Position numbers and translations under genes: made by a program
Notes under the pieces: model-generated
The model's database searches: none
Told to the model about the DNA's origin: nothing
What the model saw: the letters and a program-made list of their open reading frames with translations, nothing else
Shown here: positions 26,701 to 36,418 of the stretch, one piece after another
Position numbering within the stretch: position 1 is the first letter of the stretch
How the letters are laid out: each line of letters begins with the position of its first letter
DNA from: Rickettsia endosymbiont of Culicoides impunctatus
GTDB taxonomy: Bacteria; Pseudomonadota; Alphaproteobacteria; Rickettsiales; Rickettsiaceae
Reading direction: 5' to 3'
Length of the DNA stretch: 64,000 nucleotides
Assembly (NCBI GenBank): GCA_020410785.1
Contig: CP084573.1
Location: 620,001 to 684,000 of the forward strand

Positions 26701-29700
26701 CCAACTGCTTTAGCGAATTCTGAGTAGACAGAAGTAAATTTTTGGTATAAGTCATCTTGAGCAAGAAAACATGGTATAGTATGCTCTATACTATGGGTAA
26801 CATGATAACTTTCTTGTGCATCACGCTCTTGCTTTTTAGCAGCAACTACTTCCTCGCTACTTATACCTAGAGATTGATACTCATAATAGTTGTTATCTAA
26901 CGCGATAATCTGATAACTTCCACTATTACCTTGCCTTGCAGTCCTACCCTTTACTTGTGCTTCATCTCTGGCATTCTTGGCAATGAAAGTAGATATAACA
27001 TGTAGCCCACCATTTGCCTCAACCTCTGAACTAGTCTTAATGTCAGTTCCTCTACCAGCTAAATTAGTTGCAACTATAATAGTATTAGATCGGGCTAATT
27101 GCTCTATATCGGAGTTATATAAGGTCTTTTCACTTCTTGAATAATTAATAATTTTCCCCTTATTGCCACATTTATTTTCCAACGCTGTACAAAGCTCTGC
27201 TGCATCCTTGATGTTCTTGCATATTATTAGTACAGCTCTATTGTGCAATATCGCTTCTTGGTAGCTACTCTCACATACTGCCTCTCTTAAATCATCTAAG
27301 GTTGGTTCAAGCCTAGCTGGTAACTCTATAACCTGTTTGTCTTTATAAGTTGGGACAAAGGTAATATCTACTCCATATACAGTTTTTACAAATTTCTGTG
27401 AACTATCAGAGCCAAGTGTACCGGTCATGCCAAGAATTTTGCCATATTTTAGGAAATAACAAATATTGCTAATAAAAAAGGTAGTTAATCCTTCTGAAGA
27501 AATACGACAATTATGCTTTATTTGTAAGAATTGGTGCAAGCCATTTTGCCATACCATATTTTCTTGCGTTACCCCTGTACTACTATCTACAGGGTTGATT
27601 ACTTTCTTACCATCAGCATTAATGTTAATTACATAGTCTATATCTAATTGCAACTTAAGTGCAGCTCCTACTAAACTTGCCGCCCAATTACCTGCCTGGA
27701 ATTTAGCATATTGCACTAGATGTTTTGGTATGGGTGATGCATCGATAATGCTCTCTATCATTTCCCTAGTCCTTTCAATAGCAAAACTTTCTTCAAAATT
27801 CATAGGTAGAATGACTTTCTGAAAATTATTCCATGCTATAGTCAGAATAGGTAGTAAATATTCCATCAACGGAACAGGTGATGTTTGTTTAGCAATATGA
27901 TTGCTGCTATCTACTAGCATACTATCTACTTCGTCTACTATCGTGACGGCAAAATCTCTATCACCACGGCTTGCACCTTGACCACTAGTATTACTGAGAA
28001 AGTCGGTTTGAAAACTTAATGCATCTCCGTATACTATATCACAGGAATAACAAGCTTTTTCTCCACTCGTATTGGCTTTCCCGATATTAATATCAACGCT
28101 TAGTCCCAATAACTCAAAAAAACCCCTAGCTCCTTCATAACCAATGCTAGACAGAACAGGTGAACTAGTGATCAAATCTACTTTTTCTCCATTTAAGGCT
28201 AATATGGCAGCTAGCATGGCAGATATTGTTGATTTGCCCTCACCAGTTGCGATTTGTAGTAATTTACCTTTGTTAATTGGAGCATAATCAAGTAACAATA
28301 ATAGGGAGGCTATTTGCGTATCGCGAAGTAAATGCCCTTCTTTACCATTTTGTACCGTATGTAGATTATTAGCTCTTTGTAGTACTGCTATAAGTTTTAC
28401 TAGATCATCTTTACTAATAACACTTCCCAGTGAACAACTAGCCTTAAATTTTATTGCCCACTCTTTTACTTGTTCTGCATTCCAATCTTTTATAGCTAAC
28501 CCATTATCACTAGCTGAATATAAACTTTGGATTCTCTGTAAAGTAGCTACATATTCTTCAGCTTTCCCTGCTAAATCAGGGTTAAGCTCAACAAACTTTT
28601 TTAGTAATTCAGCCCCCTTATTCTCCAATTTATGCTCAAATTGATTACTAGCAATAGTATAAATGGCTGGCTCCAATTTCTTGCCAGGCTCTTTACTAAC
28701 AATATCAACTACCGTATCACCTTCTTTGTTCCTTTGTTCATCGGTTATTTGATATTCATAAATAGTTGTAAAGCCACTTACAAAAAACAATATATTATTT
28801 GCATTAATATATTGTAAAATCTCAACTAAGTTACTTACTGACCAGCCTTTTGACTTTAATTGATAGCAAAACTGCCTAATCCTTGCCAAAATATCGTCTG
28901 CTCCAAGACCTTCAAGGTTCTCTAATGATTCAGATAATATTTTAGTTTCTATAACATCTATTATATTTGCTAGGCTGGCATAGCCTAAATTACTTATTAT
29001 CTCTTGTTGGCTAATATTATGCTTGTTTATTAATTTCAAGAAATTACTATATTCTTCTATAGAGCTTGCTTTCTCTAATATTATTCCCAATAAAATTTCC
29101 TCCATAAACTCTGGACTATCGGAATGATAATTTAAGCTTTTCTCCAACTGCTCAAGATAGAAATGAGTTAAATGCCAATCAGGGAATTTAATCTCTATAA
29201 TATTTTTAATCCTTCTCTGCTGTTCACTTAGTAAAAAAACCTCCACATCACCGGTTAAAAATGCCTTTAACTTAAGATATTCGTCCTCTAACCCCTCACG
29301 GGATTTACAAATAATTTCACTTATTTCCTCATCTAAATAAGGTGGAGGGAATAAATTAGCTAAAACTTTAATACATGCTTTAGTCAAATTTTTTGATTTG
29401 ATTAAGTGTAAAATGGTATTAATGCTCTCTATTTGTAATTCTCTACCTTCCAGAGAGGTAATTAGAGATATCTTATCTATACTGGCATCCGCTGATCGCA
29501 ATTGTAATAAGATTTTTGCTTCCTCTCTAAGTTGACTAGTAGGCAAAATTCCCAAGGGTGTTTTGGACTCTAAAAATTTAAATAATACTGCAATTGACTT
29601 AGGAAGTAGCAATTGTTTACCAGCCTTAGCCCATAAGTTCGATAGCACTAAGGTTAGTTGTTTATTACTATTGTTAAATAATTCTTCTAATAAGCTAAAT

Positions 29701-32372
29701 TGATAATCAGCTAAATTCGCCTTATTTAGCTGAATAATCCTGATAATATTAACCGCCTGAGCCGGTAAATCCTTAGCTAAACTAATCAAATTATTAATAG
29801 TATCTAAAGCTAAATCACCACTAATCACTACCAAAGAACTTAGACCTCCAAGCATCTCTCTCAAGGTATGAGAATCTTCTAGTAATTTATCAATATTACT
29901 ATTAAAATATTCCTCAATAGCCTTATGTAATAACTTCGAGTAGCAGCCTTTACTAAGGAACCAACACAAATCCCGGTAAGATATCTGCTTAAAATCTATC
30001 AGCTGATTAATTACTTTAATATCTTCATTTGTACTCTCCTTTAAATCATTTGAGTATAGCAAAATTATTCGCTGCACTAATAGCAAACATTCACTAAATA
30101 AGTCAGGATTAACTATTAGTGTCTTACTAATTATCTGATATAATCTACCTATATTCTGTACGCCATCACCCTTAAGCAAATCAATTAACTTATTTAATTC
30201 CTCGCCAATTAGTTTAGACTTATCATATACTTTAGCTATACTATGCTCCGCTAACTCATCATTGAGCAACTTATCTAGTGAGTCCAAACTTGTATTAAAT
30301 AATATTTGATAATGTATTTGTGAGTGGTGTTCTTTTATATAATCAAATAACTCCTGCTTAAGTAAAGCTGGATGCTTCTCAGCAACAATCGCAAGTGCTG
30401 CTAAGGCTTCTGCGGCTAGAACATCATTATTTAATGCTTGTTCCAAAGAATTAATACTTACCTCAGTAAGTCTACCATGTTTTGCTGCTGCATATTTAGC
30501 CAGTAGTTTTGTTACAGCTAGTGATGTTTTATAATCTATTACTTCAGTACTGGATTCTTTAGCAATTAGATTATTATCACCAATATCATCTAAAATATCT
30601 CCTGTAGCTCCAGTATCCTTGATTGACTGTAAATATTCTAAATCAAATTGCTTCCAATCAATATTATTTGCTAATGGTAGCTGACTATTATTATAATCAA
30701 CTTCCATATAGATAGTTTGCTTTTCTCCTTTCAGTAACTTAGATACATCCTCCTCCCTTATTCCTCCTGCTACTCTTTGTAGCAACTCTATTGCCCTAAT
30801 GCGTAATGTTATCCCATTATCAAGGTCTAGAATAAACTCTGTTAATGAACTAATACTCTGCTCAGGAAGCTTACCTGAATTACTAGCAATAATCTCCAAA
30901 GTTCCTAATATTCGATCGAGCACCAATGATTGACCAAGATATTTCTCACATATAATATCAGTCAAACTATCATCTTGAATCTTAAATCTAGCAAAATTCT
31001 CAAATGCTCCGACAATATTATTGATATTATTTTGATTTGGACTATTAGTGCAGCTCTTCAATAATGCTATACTTGTATTGATGGTCAAAACTGGAATCTT
31101 ATTATGCGAGGCTAATCTCGCTAATATTTCAGATATGTTAGCAAGATTAGCATTATTTATCGGATTATTACTAAGGCTACTTATCAAGACTTCCAAACAT
31201 TCCCCTGATATATTGCAGCCTTGCGTTAATAGCATTGCACAAATATTTGTGCTAAATGTTAAGATAGATGGATAACCTGCACGAAAATAAGAGCTAAGCA
31301 GTAACTCTGTCACATATTTCTCATAACAACATATGAATTCTGTATTAACAGGGATTTTACATCGTAAGATTTTATTTAACAATACTTGAGTATATTTTAA
31401 AGCTTGATAATAATCATTTAATAACCAAGTTTTATTTGGTAGATTAATATTATATAAGTCTAATATAAACTTTGAAGAATTTTCAGTAAGAATAACATCT
31501 GGACTATCTAACAGATAACCAAATTGATTTGGGACACTACCTTGACTTATAATTTTTTGCTTTGTTTGGCAAACCTTACTCTCTATTTTTAATAATTTTT
31601 CTAAACATTGGAAGTTATTTTTTAGTTCATTAATGACAGGTTTAAAGAAATCTGCATTACCAATTATCTTTGCCATTTCAGATAAAAAGCTTATATCTTG
31701 GAATAATTTGAAAAAGTCTAATATTTGAGGTGCTAGTTTTTCTTTAAGAGAATTATTATCATTGAAACTCTGAACAATTAATAATAATTGCTGCTTATAT
31801 ACTGAGTTATCGGTACCACCAATCTTACTTGCCTTAATAAATTTTAGTACATTATCTATTACTTCAGTACTAATCTTACCTTTAGCTAATAATAATTCAA
31901 TAATAGGAGTGGAAAAATTGGAATCAAGAGAGATAACTAACGTGTTAAGCTTGATATTTTGCTGATCACTAACTACATATTCTCCATTGATCAGTACATG
32001 ACAAATAGTAGTTCTATGCTCTGAATAATTATCGCTAAGTAATAATGTTATTAATTGATCGTTAACATAGCTGGATAGAACAGCATTACCATGTTCTCCA
32101 ACCGCTTTTAATGTATCTAAACATTTACCGAGAATATTAGAGTTTGATTCTTTCTGGGGGCTAGCAATGATGTTATCTAATAATGAACTAACTAATATAT
32201 AACCTTGAGTCCTGATCTCTTCATTTGTAGCATCAGGTGTAATAGGTAAAACAATCCCACTACTGTGAGCAAACTCTACAATTTCTTTAAAATATGGTTG
32301 CTTTACTACATCAAGAGCTAAAACCCCGCTACCTATAATTTCTGTAGCAGAATTATCATATAATTCTGGCAT
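23742..32372 (-). CDS. Giant SecA-like ATPase protein with alpha-solenoid N-terminus (putative polymorphic toxin)
   Basis: 2,876 residues with no signal peptide. Residues 1 to about 1340 are leucine/isoleucine-rich helices resembling HEAT or ARM repeats. Residues about 1370-1830 form a SecA-like helicase core: IATGEGKST (Walker A, SecA TGEGKT), IVDEVDSMLVD (Walker B), GMTGTLG, ATNLAGRGTDIK and GRTARQGNSGS, all near-identical to SecA motifs in SecA order. The preprotein cross-linking and zinc-binding parts of true SecA are not apparent. About 2060-2330 is Ala/Gly-rich helical and membrane-prone; about 2540-2590 (YSMVLLSSSLKQPIYVFENG) weakly resembles an OTU protease edge. It ends in a pretoxin-like hydrophobic stretch, then a frameshift to the toxin domain. 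Transport or unfolding of its own C-terminus is a guess. Confidence 0.75.
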   Translation of the reverse strand: MPELYDNSATEIIGSGVLALDVVKQPYFKEIVEFAHSSGIVLPITPDATNEEIRTQGYILVSSLLDNIIASPQKESNSNILGKCLDTLKAVGEHGNAVLSSYVNDQLITLLLSDNYSEHRTTICHVLINGEYVVSDQQNIKLNTLVISLDSNFSTPIIELLLAKGKISTEVIDNVLKFIKASKIGGTDNSVYKQQLLLIVQSFNDNNSLKEKLAPQILDFFKLFQDISFLSEMAKIIGNADFFKPVINELKNNFQCLEKLLKIESKVCQTKQKIISQGSVPNQFGYLLDSPDVILTENSSKFILDLYNINLPNKTWLLNDYYQALKYTQVLLNKILRCKIPVNTEFICCYEKYVTELLLSSYFRAGYPSILTFSTNICAMLLTQGCNISGECLEVLISSLSNNPINNANLANISEILARLASHNKIPVLTINTSIALLKSCTNSPNQNNINNIVGAFENFARFKIQDDSLTDIICEKYLGQSLVLDRILGTLEIIASNSGKLPEQSISSLTEFILDLDNGITLRIRAIELLQRVAGGIREEDVSKLLKGEKQTIYMEVDYNNSQLPLANNIDWKQFDLEYLQSIKDTGATGDILDDIGDNNLIAKESSTEVIDYKTSLAVTKLLAKYAAAKHGRLTEVSINSLEQALNNDVLAAEALAALAIVAEKHPALLKQELFDYIKEHHSQIHYQILFNTSLDSLDKLLNDELAEHSIAKVYDKSKLIGEELNKLIDLLKGDGVQNIGRLYQIISKTLIVNPDLFSECLLLVQRIILLYSNDLKESTNEDIKVINQLIDFKQISYRDLCWFLSKGCYSKLLHKAIEEYFNSNIDKLLEDSHTLREMLGGLSSLVVISGDLALDTINNLISLAKDLPAQAVNIIRIIQLNKANLADYQFSLLEELFNNSNKQLTLVLSNLWAKAGKQLLLPKSIAVLFKFLESKTPLGILPTSQLREEAKILLQLRSADASIDKISLITSLEGRELQIESINTILHLIKSKNLTKACIKVLANLFPPPYLDEEISEIICKSREGLEDEYLKLKAFLTGDVEVFLLSEQQRRIKNIIEIKFPDWHLTHFYLEQLEKSLNYHSDSPEFMEEILLGIILEKASSIEEYSNFLKLINKHNISQQEIISNLGYASLANIIDVIETKILSESLENLEGLGADDILARIRQFCYQLKSKGWSVSNLVEILQYINANNILFFVSGFTTIYEYQITDEQRNKEGDTVVDIVSKEPGKKLEPAIYTIASNQFEHKLENKGAELLKKFVELNPDLAGKAEEYVATLQRIQSLYSASDNGLAIKDWNAEQVKEWAIKFKASCSLGSVISKDDLVKLIAVLQRANNLHTVQNGKEGHLLRDTQIASLLLLLDYAPINKGKLLQIATGEGKSTISAMLAAILALNGEKVDLITSSPVLSSIGYEGARGFFELLGLSVDINIGKANTSGEKACYSCDIVYGDALSFQTDFLSNTSGQGASRGDRDFAVTIVDEVDSMLVDSSNHIAKQTSPVPLMEYLLPILTIAWNNFQKVILPMNFEESFAIERTREMIESIIDASPIPKHLVQYAKFQAGNWAASLVGAALKLQLDIDYVININADGKKVINPVDSSTGVTQENMVWQNGLHQFLQIKHNCRISSEGLTTFFISNICYFLKYGKILGMTGTLGSDSSQKFVKTVYGVDITFVPTYKDKQVIELPARLEPTLDDLREAVCESSYQEAILHNRAVLIICKNIKDAAELCTALENKCGNKGKIINYSRSEKTLYNSDIEQLARSNTIIVATNLAGRGTDIKTSSEVEANGGLHVISTFIAKNARDEAQVKGRTARQGNSGSYQIIALDNNYYEYQSLGISSEEVVAAKKQERDAQESYHVTHSIEHTIPCFLAQDDLYQKFTSVYSEFAKAVGDKRRVDGKVKQFIEDFGLWLKTHKESDNIDTFITAAKAKHQAGNYSNPSYAVLHYYGLSDSGAILRTLGKATNIDDIYNFAAHYYTAECFINRGPENDENYKSNAISSLLETGNRLSEILSYLTAMATTVATSTSADNELLKQITTKIGFFKSFYEHINSALKVINESGELEVRVKSNIGKDKLAPDLSKDDIVEIEFMGISTIFELDTYKPRQEWQDTMLVAVCAIAQMAVGAFIAVGTLGGGMPLATSIFIEGLMDAYKVAASVAKGKAINLEDYFLGKAISYAVIGAQVGCTKLAEASAARKAAAEGTKQAATEATTKKSLETTVVQGATKNLELETVKQLAKTAGVQFAKTIAVEQACNWVSNEIRENVLDGVEERIAGGVAKVASNALSHNTILLGKGNVERHQMMTEIQQGIFHATKTREHARIINELVSGISSAAAKHSDLAGAIHTVHRVGGMIDIASKLEPIIDDIKHNIETSINKAGGRAKAKFKDQTMEMSSSEQDSKIADLSKEIGNMVGKAMLNLIQGKLVNPIVGSGISLVADKLLENYQKEQMNQLNKYKKEIDMRKAELAAYRPASYSGAIPKLSGGPPYPKPSGHPNSNSYPNPNSHPERSEGTNKAPDTNLPWLTSGDLVLNSLSRKSGSMVGNDYSMVLLSSSLKQPIYVFENGKMLQSYGKNQGGKAITIGYNPTNQQYFSFSNKGSNNSGSIYDAISGSTQGKYSADILKGIACPIVPKEPLNPPSPSTPQPKPLSPAELSGAKFLLATLTADKQAAQAKQQQYYQNILQIAGQNMRDAEAKKLARDETLMQQAYAVGGEMGGAIAKIIKPMEECKTTGDTDKNIADYFNNPNNKYANNQLVKSVAQAGEVIEWAGSNFAYAVSHMEGGRETLVAIGAVVGGAIDGVKYVAKGATKIVLPKDVYNHIAQHYNDLPRGVQISLETALLSAMPVGTVVKVAGNTIGKIPLANVPKLLAVNLSLISL

Positions 32373-32529
32373 TTACATTTACATATATTAGCTAATTCAA
32401 ATTATTTGCTGTTGGTAAGTGATATTCCCTTCTGCAATTCCCTAAGAGAATCATGTTTATTTGCAGCTAAAAAGAGCCAAATATAGAATTATTTTAGTTA
32501 TTTCCAACTGTTTCCTATGAAACAGCATA

Positions 32530-33966
32530 TTAATGGGAAGAATAATCACCATATTCTCCTTGTAGGGTTATATCTTCATTACAATGCTCTATATCATGAT
32601 CTAAGGATATTGTCAGAGTATTAAACTCCTCAGCTAAACGCTGTTCCTCAACTCCACTAACTCCTTCTTCAATAGCTTTATTACTATTAACTTGCTCATG
32701 CTCATTTTCATGGTTTTGCTTGCTAAGCAAATATTGTTGTAGCGATATTTCTTCACCTCGCAACAGTTTAATTACAGTTTCAATATCTTGGTATTCTAAT
32801 ATCTTATCTTTCAGAGCCTGCTCAACTTTCGAACCAAGCTGAGCTATTTCTGCCTGTAAATTGCTATGCAGAGTTACCATTTCTAAAATCTCTGTATTCC
32901 CTGATCTAACAGCAATTTTCAGAGCTGATTCACCATTATTAGTTAAAATTTTTGCACTGGCACTATCTAACTGCAAAATCTTTTGAACCATTTCTGCTTT
33001 TTGTGCAGAAATGGCAATTTGCAAAAGCGTATAACCAGCAAATTTTTGTGATAGGAGACTATTATCATAAGATGATAATTTACTGATAGTAACAATATCA
33101 TTTTGACCTATCGCCTCCACTACCGTACTAGTTAAATCCTGTCCTGTTGCTAGAATCTTTTTAATAAAGCTTTCGTTACCACTATGTATTAATTGTTGTA
33201 ATAATGTTTTGCCCTCTATTTGATAATCACAACAATTAGCCCCATAATTTAGAGCTAAAACAAATAATTCATTATTTGTTTTCTTGATAGCATAATATGC
33301 TAACTGATTAGCATCAACTCCTAGAGATTTTATCATACTAATCATTGTCATTGATTCACTATCATACTTACCAAATAGCTCAGATAAAAAAAATGCTCGC
33401 TGCTGGCTATCAGCTGATTTCAGCATATCCAAAACAGCTTTTTGCTGCTGGCTAATATTAGCACTTATTACGTCATTGCCATGTTTTACCGCTTCTAATT
33501 TTGCTTTTTCAGCAGCTATAGCCTCTAATCTTGCTTTTTCAGCAGCTATTTTTTGTTGCCTTTCCTGCTCAATAGCAGCTAACCTTGCCTGTTCAGCAGC
33601 TATTTTTTGTTGTCTTTCTTGCTCAATAGAAGCTAATCTTGCCTGTTCAGCAGCTATTTTTTGCTGTCTTTCCTGCTCAATAGCCGCTAACCTTGATTGT
33701 TCTTCTTGTTGTCTTAAGGAGTTAATTTGTGAATCTAAATTTCTAATTCTCTCATTTGCCGCTGCTATATCTCTATCATAGTCCCCTTGTCTAAATCTTC
33801 TCTCTGTGTGTTGTTTATAATAGGGGTCGGCATTTATCCATAAAATATAGGTTCTATGTTTTGTTGTTACTGTTTCATTATAATAATACGATTCCCTATT
33901 AATATTGTTCTTATGATTAACCGCTGTTGCTCTCTGGTTAGAAAGTTCTTGTATACGTTGTTTCAT
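32530..33966 (-). CDS. Coiled-coil/ankyrin-like repeat protein
   Basis: 478 residues. Residues about 65-165 are a highly charged helix with an 18-residue unit, IEQERQQKIAAEQARLAA, repeated three times and a fourth degenerate unit. From about 200 to 380 ankyrin-like repeats follow (KFAGYTLLQIAISAQKAEMV, NNGESALKIAVRSGNTEILE). The C-terminus is acidic. No signal or membrane helix. It lies 157 bases upstream, in transcription order, of the giant SecA-like gene and downstream of the ankyrin gene, all on the minus strand. Ankyrin proteins of Rickettsiales are often host-directed; whether this one is secreted is unknown. Confidence 0.7.
   Translation of the reverse strand: MKQRIQELSNQRATAVNHKNNINRESYYYNETVTTKHRTYILWINADPYYKQHTERRFRQGDYDRDIAAANERIRNLDSQINSLRQQEEQSRLAAIEQERQQKIAAEQARLASIEQERQQKIAAEQARLAAIEQERQQKIAAEKARLEAIAAEKAKLEAVKHGNDVISANISQQQKAVLDMLKSADSQQRAFFLSELFGKYDSESMTMISMIKSLGVDANQLAYYAIKKTNNELFVLALNYGANCCDYQIEGKTLLQQLIHSGNESFIKKILATGQDLTSTVVEAIGQNDIVTISKLSSYDNSLLSQKFAGYTLLQIAISAQKAEMVQKILQLDSASAKILTNNGESALKIAVRSGNTEILEMVTLHSNLQAEIAQLGSKVEQALKDKILEYQDIETVIKLLRGEEISLQQYLLSKQNHENEHEQVNSNKAIEEGVSGVEEQRLAEEFNTLTISLDHDIEHCNEDITLQGEYGDYSSH
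33536..33699 (-). repeat. Three 54-bp tandem repeats inside the coiled-coil gene
   Basis: Each unit encodes the 18-residue IEQERQQKIAAEQARLAA with few changes; the DNA copies are nearly identical, so copy number may vary between strains by slippage. Confidence 0.8.
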
Positions 33967-34052
33967 ATATCATCACCCTTAACACAAAAGTTTTTTAACA
34001 CCATCATAATTTCTTCCTTCCTAATTCCTATAGCTAACCTGATTAGCATTAT

Positions 34053-34144
34053 TCCGTTATTGCGAAACCAATAGCGATCGTGGCAATCCATTTCTGGTTA
34101 CTTTCCTGGATTGCTTAGTCGACTTACGCCTTCTAACAATGACG
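34053..34144. repeat. GCAATCC palindromic repeat
   Basis: CGTTATTGCGAAACCAATAG, GTGGCAATCC, CCTGGATTGCTTAGTCGAC and TTCTAACAATGACG. It lies in the spacer between the two ankyrin genes next to the 107-bp element. Confidence 0.8.
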
Positions 34145-34179
34145 TCAATCTGCTATGGCTAAATACTAATCAGATTAGC

Positions 34180-34286
34180 TATAGTCAATTGATGAGAAGT
34201 TGGTGACGTCGTCACTCGTCGCTCGCCTATTACTTATAGGCGTCGCTCCATCGTTCCTAGCACCAAATTCCCCTGAATTGACTATA
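34180..34286 (+). repeat. 107-bp palindromic element, copy 2
   Basis: Ends TATAGTCAATT / AATTGACTATA and interior identical in layout to copies 1 and 3. Its right end lies two bases from the ankyrin gene stop codon, so it inserted at the very edge of the gene. Confidence 0.9.
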
Positions 34287-34288
34287 TA

Positions 34289-36418
34289 TCAAATAGCAAA
34301 ATCATTTATACCTATAATACTTGCTTCAAACTCACCAATAGACGGTAAATTTTCTGGATGCTCAAGCCAAGGTAGAGCTTCAGGAAAATTATCTTTTGCT
34401 AAATCAATGGCACTTTTACCTTCTTTATTTTTGACTGTGCTAGATGCCGAACGCTCTAGCAAATATTTTATCGCAGTTAGCTTCTTATCCACTTCAATAG
34501 TATTTTCCGCACTAACTAGAAAATGCAATGGAGTATAGCCATCATTATTTACTTCGTTTATTGATGCCCCATGATCAAGTAACAATTTTATTGCCCCAGT
34601 ATTAGCTCTATAACATGCCATGTGTAATGGCGTGTCACCATCATACATTGATTGTTTGACATCCGCACCTTTGCTAACTAAAAACTTAACTATATTTGGT
34701 TGTATTGGTTGCCCTGCATAACCTAAAGAATAATATAACGGTGATGCCTCCTCTTTATCAGCTTTATTTACGTTTGCACCTTTAGCAACTAACCACTCTA
34801 TTACTTGTAACTGTTCCTTACATATTGCTGTTTGCAAAGCTGTACAACCATCACTTTGACGAATAGCATTGATATCAGCCCCTTTATCAATTAACCACTT
34901 AACTATGTCAACATGCCCCTGTTGCGATGCTAACCATAAAGCAGTATATTGTTCAGTATTAGTTGTTTTGTAATCAATATCTAAAATTGTAGGAGCTAAT
35001 ATCTTCATTATCTCAATGAACCCTTTGAAACTAGCTATATGCCATGGAAGTACACCTTCATTACTTGCAATATTAGTATCTGCTTGTTGGTTTATTAGCA
35101 ATTCTGTTATTAATTTATTACCATTCGATACATCACAAAATAAAGAAGTTGCTCCAACGATACTTTTGGCGTTAATATTAGTTCCTTTGGTTAAAATATT
35201 TTTGACAATATTAATATCTTCTAAATTTACTCCCCAATGCAATGCTATCCATCCACCAGCATCAACTATATTAACATCAGCTCCTCTGGCTAATAATTCT
35301 TCTGCTACTTCAGGATGCTTTTTTTGCATTGCTACATGTAGAGGGGGCATACCAGTGGTTACTCGGACAATATTTAAGTCAGCTCCTAGGTCTGCTAGAA
35401 TTTTTACTATCTCTAACTTACCATCTTGAGCTGCTAGCCATAAAGCAGTAACCTTATGTTCATCAGTAGTTCTAGCATTTATATCATCATACTTAACTAA
35501 TAAGTTTATTAGTTCTAATGCATTATTATTAACAGCCAAATGTAATGGATACCCTCCATCTTTAGCTGCAACATTAACATCAGCCCCCTTATTTAGTAAA
35601 AATTCTACCATAGGCTTTTTATCATTACAAATCACAAAAGATAAAGCTGTCCCTCCACCACTATTTTGGCTATTAATATCAACCCCTTTGTTTAAAATTA
35701 ATTGTAAAATATTAGTATCTTCCAGAAGGGTAGCATAATGTAAAGACATGTTACCTTTAAAATCTTTTATACTAAAATCCAACTGAAATTGATTGACAAA
35801 ACAAGAAGCCAAATAGTTAAATTTATGAGTACAAGCTAGAAAGAATGGTGTAAGCCCCTTATCATTCTGTGCGTTAATATCAGCCCCCCTATCGGTTAAA
35901 AATTTAGTGATAGCCAGTGTTTTTTCTTGCTGTATTGTGTACCCATCACTCTCTCTCCTACCTATCATTATTGCACCCATATTACTTTCTAAGTCACAAA
36001 CTGCATGTCCTCCTTGCTCTACATCAAAGTATGCTAAATTAGTTAACTTTAATTCCAATTGTACTTCACTGAAAAATAAAACATTTTGCGTATTAGCTAT
36101 AATAAGATGAAGAGCTGTACCACCATCAAAGAGGGCAGATTTATAATTAATATCAGCAGTTTTCTCAGCAATCTGTTTTATATATTTTATATGAGGAATC
36201 TGAGCACAATATATCAAAGCATTCGCCCCTTGCTTATCTATTAAATTAACATCCGCTCCTTTTTGCAAGAGTTTATCAACCCCATAATAAAACCCATTAA
36301 TAATTGCATGCATCAAAACTGTCTTGCCATCTATATCTTGATAATCTAAATCTGTAATCTTTGCAAGTGCAAGATCAAAAGCTGCTAAGTGTTGAGATTT
36401 ACTTGCTTCCTTAAGCAC
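34289..36418 (-). CDS. Large ankyrin-repeat protein
   Basis: 709 codons from a GTG at 36418. Nearly the entire length is ankyrin repeats (about 18-20), with clear G-x-TALHxA..G..ivk.Ll..GAdvN units such as QSDGCTALQTAICKEQLQVI and DGDTPLHMACYRANTGAIKL. No signal or membrane segment. The same frame extends upstream through a TAG (36500-36502) to an ATG at 36631 with an AAGG site, so the original protein was about 780 residues and the present copy is probably truncated or pseudogenised. Ankyrin proteins bind other proteins and are common secreted effectors in Rickettsiales; the target here is unknown. Confidence 0.8.
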   Translation of the reverse strand: MLKEASKSQHLAAFDLALAKITDLDYQDIDGKTVLMHAIINGFYYGVDKLLQKGADVNLIDKQGANALIYCAQIPHIKYIKQIAEKTADINYKSALFDGGTALHLIIANTQNVLFFSEVQLELKLTNLAYFDVEQGGHAVCDLESNMGAIMIGRRESDGYTIQQEKTLAITKFLTDRGADINAQNDKGLTPFFLACTHKFNYLASCFVNQFQLDFSIKDFKGNMSLHYATLLEDTNILQLILNKGVDINSQNSGGGTALSFVICNDKKPMVEFLLNKGADVNVAAKDGGYPLHLAVNNNALELINLLVKYDDINARTTDEHKVTALWLAAQDGKLEIVKILADLGADLNIVRVTTGMPPLHVAMQKKHPEVAEELLARGADVNIVDAGGWIALHWGVNLEDINIVKNILTKGTNINAKSIVGATSLFCDVSNGNKLITELLINQQADTNIASNEGVLPWHIASFKGFIEIMKILAPTILDIDYKTTNTEQYTALWLASQQGHVDIVKWLIDKGADINAIRQSDGCTALQTAICKEQLQVIEWLVAKGANVNKADKEEASPLYYSLGYAGQPIQPNIVKFLVSKGADVKQSMYDGDTPLHMACYRANTGAIKLLLDHGASINEVNNDGYTPLHFLVSAENTIEVDKKLTAIKYLLERSASSTVKNKEGKSAIDLAKDNFPEALPWLEHPENLPSIGEFEASIIGINDFAI

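Noticed and set aside
23742-32372. Housekeeping SecA translocase
   Set aside because: Far too long, lacks SecA start and C-terminal zinc motif, and the motor core is embedded in unrelated repeats.
33536-33699. CRISPR array
   Set aside because: The regular repeats are 54-bp coding units without spacers; no cas genes in the window.
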